Below, piece after piece: positions 6,963 to 11,613 of a DNA stretch of 11,613 nucleotides. The stretch is from Paracoccaceae bacterium (GTDB lineage Bacteria > Pseudomonadota > Alphaproteobacteria > Rhodobacterales > Rhodobacteraceae). Made by a program: the position numbers and the translations under genes. The stretch spans positions 1 to 11,613 of the forward strand of contig JAHELH010000048.1 in the NCBI GenBank assembly GCA_024644285.1, written 5' to 3'. Below the pieces are notes generated by a model, which had not been told where the DNA came from, did no database searches, and worked only from the letters and a program-made list of their open reading frames with translations. Position 1 is the first letter of the stretch, and each line of letters begins with the position of its first letter.

Positions 6963-7556
6963 TCACTCCGCCATGATCTCGTCCTCGGGCGGGGCGAGCG
7001 GCTTCAGCCGGTCGGCGCCACCCGCAAGGGTGATTATTGAACGCAGGATCAATTCGATATTGACGATCAAGAGCAGGATCACGCCGGTCAGAAGTGAGGC
7101 CATCATCCAGGACCGCGGCACCCGCATGAAGCTGGAGAAGTCGAATGATGTCGGGATATAGAGCGAGGCGGTGTCAAACCGGCCACCAAAGCCGGTGACC
7201 TCGGACCAGCCGATCTGGATCGCCACGATCAGCACGCCCCCCGCGATGAACAGCAGGACCAGCGACAGCGCGGCGGACAGGCGTTGCGGCAGCATCCGTA
7301 AAGCCATGTCGATGGCGACGAAGCCGCCACGGCGATAGGCCATGGGCGCCAGCAGGCCGGTCATCCAAAGCATAGCAAAGCGCGCGGCCTCGTCGGGCCA
7401 GGGCAGGGCGTTGTTCAGCACGTAGCGAAAGAAGACCTGGATCAGGATCGCCACGACCATCAGCGCGATGGCCACGATGCCGATGGCGCGGCCGATGCGA
7501 AGGACGATATCGTTGAATAGCTGGAACGGCAGCAGCAGGCCGGTCAGCAACGCCAT
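6963..7556 (-). CDS. dctQ: TRAP transporter small permease (DctQ)
   Basis: This is the small membrane subunit of the TRAP transporter, which partners DctM. It has 197 residues with four predicted membrane helices at about 22-43, 57-75, 94-115 and 151-172. The hallmark between helices 1 and 2 is visible: VFFRYVLNNALPWPDEAARFAMLWMTGLLAPMAYRRGGFVAID (41-83), equivalent to the family pattern with acidic residues after Trp and a basic cluster before the next segment. The loop between helices 3 and 4 (about 120-148) is longer than in most DctQ proteins. The start at 7556 has GGGGAGG about 8 nt upstream. It follows the flavin reductase gene by 60 nt and precedes dctM by 4 nt, giving the order Q-M-P within the operon. 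Confidence 0.92.
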   Translation of the reverse strand: MALLTGLLLPFQLFNDIVLRIGRAIGIVAIALMVVAILIQVFFRYVLNNALPWPDEAARFAMLWMTGLLAPMAYRRGGFVAIDMALRMLPQRLSAALSLVLLFIAGGVLIVAIQIGWSEVTGFGGRFDTASLYIPTSFDFSSFMRVPRSWMMASLLTGVILLLIVNIELILRSIITLAGGADRLKPLAPPEDEIMAE

Positions 7557-7616
7557 CCTCCGTCCTCCCCGTTGTCGCCCGGTGCGGCCCGGGTCTTGCC
7601 GTCCTACCCTCCGGAT

Positions 7617-8111
7617 TCAGCCGGGATTTGTAAACATCCCGTATGCGCCGCCGTGAAACAGCATCGGCGCGCCTTCGCGCCAGGCGGCGCGGATCACCCG
7701 GCCGACGACGATCCGGTGATCGCCGCCATCGTGATTGGCGTGGCTGGCGCATTCGAAGCGTGCGACGCAATCGTTGAGGATCGGAATGCCGTTCTCGCAA
7801 TGCCGCCAGTCGGCGCCCTCGAAGTTCAGCCCGTCTCCGGCGAAGCGCTGTGCGAGCGCCTCCTGCTCTGTGCCCAGAACATGAATGGCGAAGTGGTCAG
7901 CCTCGACGAAGGCCTTGTAGCGTTTGGAGAACTTCGCCGGACACCAGAGCACCAGCGGCGGGTCGAGCGAAACGCTGGCGAAGCTGTTTGCGGTGATGCC
8001 GAGCGGACCCAGATCGGTCATGGTGGTGACGACGGTCACGCCGGTGGCGAACCGGCCGAGCGCGGCGCGGAAATCGCGCGCCGTGTCGGGTCCGGGGGTG
8101 AATTCGTGCAT
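7617..8111 (-). CDS. Flavin reductase domain protein (HpaC/RutF-like)
   Basis: This is a small NAD(P)H:flavin oxidoreductase of the type that supplies FMNH2 or FADH2 to two-component monooxygenases. It has 164 residues. Diagnostic blocks are RFATGVTVVTT (20-30), GITANSFASVSLDPPLVLWC (38-57), FAIHVL (74-79), HDGGDHRIVVGRV (127-139) and PMLFHGGAYG near the end. Three in-frame ATGs are possible. 8135 forms a TGATG overlap with the aldo/keto reductase stop, 8117 has its Shine-Dalgarno too close, and 8111 has GGCGGAG 8 nt upstream. 8111 is chosen on that basis; the true N-terminus may be 2-8 residues longer. It lies second in the minus-strand operon. No flavin-dependent monooxygenase is in the window, so its partner is either outside it or, less usually, the Rieske oxygenase. 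Confidence 0.9.
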   Translation of the reverse strand: MHEFTPGPDTARDFRAALGRFATGVTVVTTMTDLGPLGITANSFASVSLDPPLVLWCPAKFSKRYKAFVEADHFAIHVLGTEQEALAQRFAGDGLNFEGADWRHCENGIPILNDCVARFECASHANHDGGDHRIVVGRVIRAAWREGAPMLFHGGAYGMFTNPG

Positions 8112-8134
8112 CCTCATTGCTCCGCCGTCCGGCA

Positions 8135-9031
8135 TCACGCCACTTCGTGTCCAAGCGCGGCGGTATACAACTCGAACCATGTCTCGCGGTCCATGTCGAC
8201 CTTGAAGGCGTCCGAAAAGCGTTCGATACGTCCGATGGTATTGGTGCCCATCACCGGCAGGATGTGCGCGGGATGCGCCAGCAGCCAGGCGACGGCGACG
8301 GCGGCCCGGTCGGTGCCGAAGTGCCGTGCCTTTGCCTCGAGCGCGGCGATCAGCCCGGTGTCGGCCGCGCCGGCCACCAGCGAGCCGCCGCCCAAAGGCG
8401 ACCAGGCCATCGGCGGCAGGCTGCGTTCCTGCAGAAAGGCCAGATCGCCGTTGGTGAAGGGCTTCAGTTCCTGAAGGCTGATCTCGATCTGGTTGGTCAC
8501 CAGCGGGGTCTGCATGGACGATTGCAGCAAGGTGAAATCGTGCGGCCGAAAGTTCGACACACCGACCGCGCGCACCTTCCCGCCGGCGACGACGGCGTCC
8601 AGCGCCGCGCCGGTCTCGGCCGCCTGCATCAGCGGGTCGGGGCGATGGATCAGCAGCAGATCGATCCGGTCGGTTTTCAAGTTGGTCAGCGACGCCTCGA
8701 GAGAGGCCTCGATCGCGCCGGCGCTTGTGTCGTAATGCTTAACGCGCGCCGTCCGGTGCCGGCCGGCCGGCGCGACGATCCCGCATTTCGTGACGATCTC
8801 GATCCGGTCGCGCAGGCCAGGGGCCGCTTTTAGCGCCGCGCCCAGCAGCCCTTCGCTGGCATAACCGCCATAGACGGCCGCCTGGTCTATTGTGGTAAGC
8901 CCCTGCGCGAGGCAGGCCTCGATCTTTGCGTGGATGCGGGCAGGGGAGGTGTCGTCGTCCTGGGTCAGCCGCCACATCCCGTAAACCATACGGCTGAGAG
9001 AGAGGTCCGGCGCCAGTGCGACGCGCTCCAT
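8135..9031 (-). CDS. Aldo/keto reductase, YdhF-like
   Basis: This cytoplasmic NADPH-dependent carbonyl reductase, 298 residues, folds as a TIM barrel. The catalytic tetrad is complete: Asp49 and Tyr54 in TTIDQAAVYGGY, Lys82 in IVTKCG, and His129 in LLLIHRPDPLM. Further family motifs are GVSNF, TNQIEIS, MAWSPLGGG and the late LPVMGTNTIGRIER. The sequence closely resembles what I know of E. coli YdhF throughout (MVYGMWRL, IHRPDPLM, ALGHEV at the C-terminus). ATG 9031 is preferred over the adjacent GTG 9034; neither has a clear Shine-Dalgarno. It is the first gene of the minus-strand operon, diverging from the Gfo/Idh gene, and its stop overlaps a candidate ATG of the flavin reductase. It probably reduces an aldehyde or ketone intermediate of the imported compound, but the substrate is unknown. 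Confidence 0.92.
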   Translation of the reverse strand: MERVALAPDLSLSRMVYGMWRLTQDDDTSPARIHAKIEACLAQGLTTIDQAAVYGGYASEGLLGAALKAAPGLRDRIEIVTKCGIVAPAGRHRTARVKHYDTSAGAIEASLEASLTNLKTDRIDLLLIHRPDPLMQAAETGAALDAVVAGGKVRAVGVSNFRPHDFTLLQSSMQTPLVTNQIEISLQELKPFTNGDLAFLQERSLPPMAWSPLGGGSLVAGAADTGLIAALEAKARHFGTDRAAVAVAWLLAHPAHILPVMGTNTIGRIERFSDAFKVDMDRETWFELYTAALGHEVA

Positions 9032-9132
9032 CACGGTCGGTACCGGTAGGAGATCTGGTCGGGCAATATCATGCCTTGAGCCTTTCGCGCGGTTTTGTCT
9101 TGCCTATCACCCGGTTGCGGGGGCATCAAATC

Positions 9133-9146
9133 CTCACGAATGTGAG
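9133..9146. promoter_or_regulatory. Perfect dyad CTCAC-GAAT-GTGAG, candidate operator
   Basis: A 5-bp inverted repeat around a 4-bp centre lies near the middle of the divergent control region, about 100 nt from the minus-strand gene start and 150 nt from the plus-strand one. The position suits a regulator controlling both directions. The dyad is short and could be chance; no regulator gene is in the window to match it with. Confidence 0.35.
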
Positions 9147-9188
9147 CTTCGGCGATCTTCCTGTCGCTGCTCCGGGAGCTGCCTGGCG

Positions 9189-9205
9189 GCCGGCTTGCTG
9201 CCGGC
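9189..9205. repeat. GCCGGC-TTGCT-GCCGGC hairpin
   Basis: Two copies of the self-complementary hexamer GCCGGC are separated by 5 nt and form a 6-bp stem. It lies about 95 nt before the Gfo/Idh start, just upstream of the TACAAT hexamer. In a GC-rich genome such a pair is fairly likely by chance. Confidence 0.3.
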
Positions 9206-9258
9206 GAGGCGGTACAATGGTGGCACTTTCGAGACGGATGTTCCATTGCTGAAAGTTT

Positions 9259-9274
9259 GGCTCGAAACCGAGCC
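9259..9274 (+). promoter_or_regulatory. GGCTCG-AAAC-CGAGCC dyad close to the Gfo/Idh start
   Basis: A 6-bp perfect inverted repeat with a 4-nt centre lies 25 nt before ATG 9299. If transcribed it would be a hairpin in the 5' leader; if not, it is a candidate repressor site placed to block the plus-strand transcript. Either reading is inference from position. Confidence 0.35.
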
Positions 9275-9298
9275 TAGATGCCGAAGTGAGTGTTCGAT

Positions 9299-10378
9299 AT
9301 GATCAAGTACGGTATCATCGGCGCCGGCATGATGGGGCAGGAGCACATCCGCAACATCACGCTGCTGGAGGGCGCCGAGGTGTCGGCGATATTCGATCCC
9401 GATCCCGGCATGCGCGCCGCCGCCGCCCGACTTGCGCCACGGGCTGCCGTTGCCGAAAGCCTCGACGATCTGCTGCAGCGTCCCGGCATCGATTGCCTGG
9501 TGGTGGCCAGCCCGAACTATCTGCATGTGGCGCAGCTTCGCCAGATCGCCGCGACCCGGCCGCTGCCGCTGCTGATGGAAAAGCCGCTTTACACCGATCC
9601 CGCGGATGCCGGGCTTATCGACGCGATGACGCGGGACTACCCCGCGCCCGTCTGGGTGGCGATGGAGTACCGGTATATGCCGCCGATCGCCCGGCTGATC
9701 TCGGAAGCCGAGTCGATGACCGGCGGGATCAAGATGCTGAGCATCCGCGAGCATCGCTTTCCCTTCCTGCCGAAGGTCGGCGACTGGAACCGGTTCAACC
9801 GGTTTTCCGGCGGCACCATGGTGGAGAAATGCTGTCACTTCTTCGACCTGATGCGGCTGATCCTGAAGGCCGAGCCGGTGCGCGTGATGGCCAGCGCCGG
9901 GCAGGCGGTGAACCACCTGGACGAACGCTATGGCGGCGAGACGCCCGATATCTGGGATTCAGGCTACGTGATCGTCGATTTCGACAGCGGCGCGCGGGCG
10001 ATGCTGGAGCTGTGCATGTTCGCCGAGGGGTCACGCTACCAGGAAGAGCTGTCCGCGGTCGGGCCGGTCGGCAAGATCGAATGCTTCGTGCCGGGCCCGC
10101 GGCGCTTCTGGACCGGGCAGGGCCCGGCGCCGGTCCCGCAACTGGTGATCAGCCCGCGCGCCACCAAGGCGCCGCAGACATTCGACCTGCCGGTGGACCC
10201 GGCGCTGCTTGAGGCCGGCGACCACAACGGCGCAAGTTTCTACCAGCATCAGCGCTTCTGCGAGGTGGTGCGCGGCAGGGCCGCGCCCGAGGTGACGCTG
10301 CGGGACGGCGCGCAGGCGGTGGCGATGGGTCTGGCGGCACAGGAATCGGCGCTGACCGGGCAGGCGGTGACCCTTTAG
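9299..10378 (+). CDS. Gfo/Idh/MocA family NAD(P)-dependent oxidoreductase
   Basis: This cytoplasmic dehydrogenase of 359 residues belongs to the family that acts on sugars, inositols and related polyols. The N-terminal Rossmann fold begins YGIIGAGMMGQEH (GxGxxG at 8-13), and MEKPLYTD carries Lys95 of the family EKP motif. The C-terminal domain contains GGTMVEKCCHFFDLMR (171-186), aligning Glu176 and His180 with Asp172 and His176 of the Lys-Asp-His triad of B. subtilis inositol dehydrogenase. Glu in place of Asp is a conservative oddity. ATG 9299 is preferred to an in-frame GTG at 9290 because the Rossmann strand starts at once (MIKYGIIG); the ribosome site is weak (GTGAG). It is the first plus-strand gene of the divergent cluster, 108 nt before the Rieske gene. 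It probably oxidises a hydroxyl of the imported compound or its product; the substrate is unknown. Confidence 0.92.
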   Translation: MIKYGIIGAGMMGQEHIRNITLLEGAEVSAIFDPDPGMRAAAARLAPRAAVAESLDDLLQRPGIDCLVVASPNYLHVAQLRQIAATRPLPLLMEKPLYTDPADAGLIDAMTRDYPAPVWVAMEYRYMPPIARLISEAESMTGGIKMLSIREHRFPFLPKVGDWNRFNRFSGGTMVEKCCHFFDLMRLILKAEPVRVMASAGQAVNHLDERYGGETPDIWDSGYVIVDFDSGARAMLELCMFAEGSRYQEELSAVGPVGKIECFVPGPRRFWTGQGPAPVPQLVISPRATKAPQTFDLPVDPALLEAGDHNGASFYQHQRFCEVVRGRAAPEVTLRDGAQAVAMGLAAQESALTGQAVTL

Positions 10379-10486
10379 GTCACGTGAATTGTCGCTGTGA
10401 GAAACGGGAATGTCGCGCCTGTCACGGACGCTCTTGCGTGGCCGGTGCAACTCTTGCCTCGCGCCGATATGTCCAGGGAGTGTCCG
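10379..10486 (+). promoter_or_regulatory. Spacer before the Rieske gene with TCACGTGA palindrome
   Basis: The 108 nt between the Gfo/Idh stop and the Rieske start are long for a co-transcribed pair, so a separate promoter or internal control is possible. An 8-bp palindrome TCACGTGA sits at 10380-10387, directly after the stop. A GTGAG half-site follows at 10398-10402, similar to the halves of the dyad at 9133-9146. The Rieske ribosome site GGGAG lies 7 nt before ATG 10487. I see no clear -35/-10 pair. Confidence 0.3.
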
Positions 10487-11613
10487 ATGGCCGATGCCGG
10501 TCTTTCCGATGTGCTGAAACCCATCGCGGTGGCGCGCGGCCTTCCGAACGCGCATTACACATCCGAGGCAAAATTCGCCGAGGAACGCGATCCCTTGTGG
10601 TTTTCCACCTGGGCCGGCATCTGCGTCGAGGCCGAACTGCCCGAGGCCGGGGATGCACGGCCCTACGACTTTCTCGGCGTGCCACTGTTCGTGATGCGGG
10701 GCCGCGACGGCAGGGTGCGGGCCTTTCAGAACGTCTGCCGCCACCGCGGCATGATCCTGGTGTCCGAGCCGCGCCGGATCGAGGGCGCCATCCGGTGCCC
10801 CTATCATTCCTGGTGCTACAGCCACGAAGGCAAGCTGGTGGCGACCCCGCATGTGGGCGGCCCCGGGCGGAACACGCATCCCGGCGTGAACCGCGAAGAG
10901 CTTGGCCTGATCGAGGTGCGCAGCCACATCTGGATGGGCGTGGTCTTCGTCAACATCTCGGGCGATGCTCCGCCGTTCGAGGAGATGCACGCCGCTCTGA
11001 CCGACCGCTGGGCCGAGTTCGACGTGCCGCTGCATCACGGCGGCGAATACGGCCGGCTGCAGCTGGAATGCCGAACCAATTGGAAGCTGGCGGTCGAGAA
11101 TTACTGCGAAAGCTATCACCTGCCCTGGGTGCATCCCGGGCTGAACAACTATTCCCGGCTGGAGGACCACTACCACATCATCGAGGACGGCGCCTTTTCC
11201 GGGCAGGGAACCTATGTCTACCGCCAGATCGAGGATCACGACGGAACGAAGTTCCCCGACTTTCCCGATCTTTCGGCAAAATGGGATACCGCGGGCGAAT
11301 ATCTGACGGTGCGTCCCAACGTGTTGTTGGGCGTGCAGCGCGATCATGTCTTCGCGATCATTCTCGAGCCGAAGGGACCAACGCGGACGCTGGAGCACAT
11401 CCACCTCTTCTACGCGGAACCCGACACTTCTGCCTCGCTTCGCAGGAAGAATTCCGAGCAGTGGAAAGCGGTCTTCGTCGAGGATATCGGGGTGGTCGAA
11501 GGGATGCAGGCCGCGCGCGGCGCCGTCGGCTATGACGGCGGCCGGTTTTCGCCGGTGATGGATCCGCCCACGCACGAGTTTCACAAATGGGTGGCCGGGC
11601 GGATGCTGGATGC
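10487..11613 (+). CDS. Rieske non-heme iron oxygenase, alpha subunit, 3' end outside window
   Basis: This is the catalytic subunit of a Rieske-type oxygenase that hydroxylates or demethylates an organic substrate using O2 and external electrons. 375 residues are visible; the family usually has about 380-430, so little is missing. The [2Fe-2S] ligands are Cys84 and His86 (CRHRG) and Cys104 and His107 (CPYHSW), with normal spacing. The mononuclear iron site is NWKLAVENYCESYHLPWVH, giving His211 and His216, with Asp333 in VEDIGVVEGMQ as third ligand. The residue that links the two metal centres between subunits, normally Asp, is Glu208. Glu at this place is known in carnitine oxygenase CntA and relatives acting on quaternary ammonium compounds. 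ATG 10487 has GGGAG at 7 nt. It follows the Gfo/Idh gene. No ferredoxin or reductase partner is in the window, though one may follow to the right. The substrate is inferred only loosely. Confidence 0.93.
   Translation, partial: MADAGLSDVLKPIAVARGLPNAHYTSEAKFAEERDPLWFSTWAGICVEAELPEAGDARPYDFLGVPLFVMRGRDGRVRAFQNVCRHRGMILVSEPRRIEGAIRCPYHSWCYSHEGKLVATPHVGGPGRNTHPGVNREELGLIEVRSHIWMGVVFVNISGDAPPFEEMHAALTDRWAEFDVPLHHGGEYGRLQLECRTNWKLAVENYCESYHLPWVHPGLNNYSRLEDHYHIIEDGAFSGQGTYVYRQIEDHDGTKFPDFPDLSAKWDTAGEYLTVRPNVLLGVQRDHVFAIILEPKGPTRTLEHIHLFYAEPDTSASLRRKNSEQWKAVFVEDIGVVEGMQAARGAVGYDGGRFSPVMDPPTHEFHKWVAGRMLD

Larger units (their letters stand above)
9032..9298. promoter_or_regulatory. Divergent control region between the two catabolic transcripts
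   Basis: These 267 nt separate the start of the aldo/keto reductase (minus) from that of the Gfo/Idh gene (plus) and must carry promoters for both directions. No convincing gene lies in it. It is locally less GC-rich around 9065-9150. Visible structure includes GGCA-N6-TGCC (9062-9075), a CTCAC-GAAT-GTGAG dyad (9133-9146), a GCCGGC repeat hairpin (9189-9205), a TACAAT hexamer at 9213-9218 that could be a plus-strand -10 element but has no good -35 partner, and a GGCTCG/CGAGCC dyad (9259-9274). Exact promoters cannot be assigned. Confidence 0.6.

Noticed and set aside
9016..9252. A 78-codon plus-strand frame in the divergent control region
   Set aside because: There is no ribosome site, no recognisable motif and an Arg-rich composition, and it overlaps the aldo/keto reductase start.
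10031..11584. A 517-codon open frame on the minus strand
   Set aside because: It is antisense to the Gfo/Idh and Rieske genes, whose catalytic motifs are intact. The translation is rich in His, Arg and Asp and shows no family signature.
1..11613. CRISPR arrays, insertion sequences, tRNA or rRNA genes, phage or toxin-antitoxin genes
   Set aside because: I found no regularly spaced repeats, transposase motifs, tRNA-like cloverleaf or rRNA sequence. The spacers are short and accounted for.

Overview
The window is very GC-rich with strong third-position G/C bias. Its protein families (YbbA/YbbP-type ABC exporter, MauG-type di-heme protein, TRAP transporter, Rieske oxygenase, Gfo/Idh dehydrogenase) suggest an alphaproteobacterium, most likely a Rhodobacteraceae-like heterotroph. 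That placement comes from gene style and content only; no rRNA or tRNA gene is present. Both ends cut through genes.

Layout. (1) 1-2239, minus: an FtsX-type ABC permease (3' part outside the window) and its upstream ATPase, joined by a TGATG stop/start overlap. (2) A 14-bp perfect GC-rich inverted repeat at 2256-2290 separates them from the next gene upstream. (3) 2316-3629, minus: an exported di-heme cytochrome c peroxidase/MauG-like protein whose frame has no usable start codon at its signal peptide. (4) 3630-4130, plus: a small exported Sel1-repeat protein, head to head with the previous gene with no space between them. (5) 4131-4376: a spacer with one very short possible ORF and a good bidirectional terminator (4329-4356). 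(6) 4377-9031, minus: an apparent five-gene operon transcribed as aldo/keto reductase, flavin reductase, TRAP small permease (DctQ), TRAP large permease (DctM), TRAP binding protein (DctP). (7) 9032-9298: a divergent control region with several short dyads. (8) 9299-11613, plus: a Gfo/Idh/MocA dehydrogenase followed by a Rieske oxygenase alpha subunit that runs off the right edge.

How the genes may work together. Regions 6-8 look like one catabolic unit. The TRAP system would import a small organic anion or zwitterion using the ion gradient. The Rieske oxygenase would oxidise it, and the Gfo/Idh and YdhF-like aldo/keto reductase would interconvert carbonyl and hydroxyl groups. The flavin reductase would supply reduced flavin to an oxygenase, possibly one outside the window. 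The Rieske protein has Glu rather than Asp at the inter-subunit bridging position, as in quaternary-ammonium oxygenases such as carnitine oxygenase. That is a hint about substrate, not proof. No regulator and no dedicated Rieske reductase lie in the window. The substrate cannot be read from the sequence, and this combination is the most promising candidate for an undescribed pathway here. The left-hand genes (1-4130) look unrelated to it.
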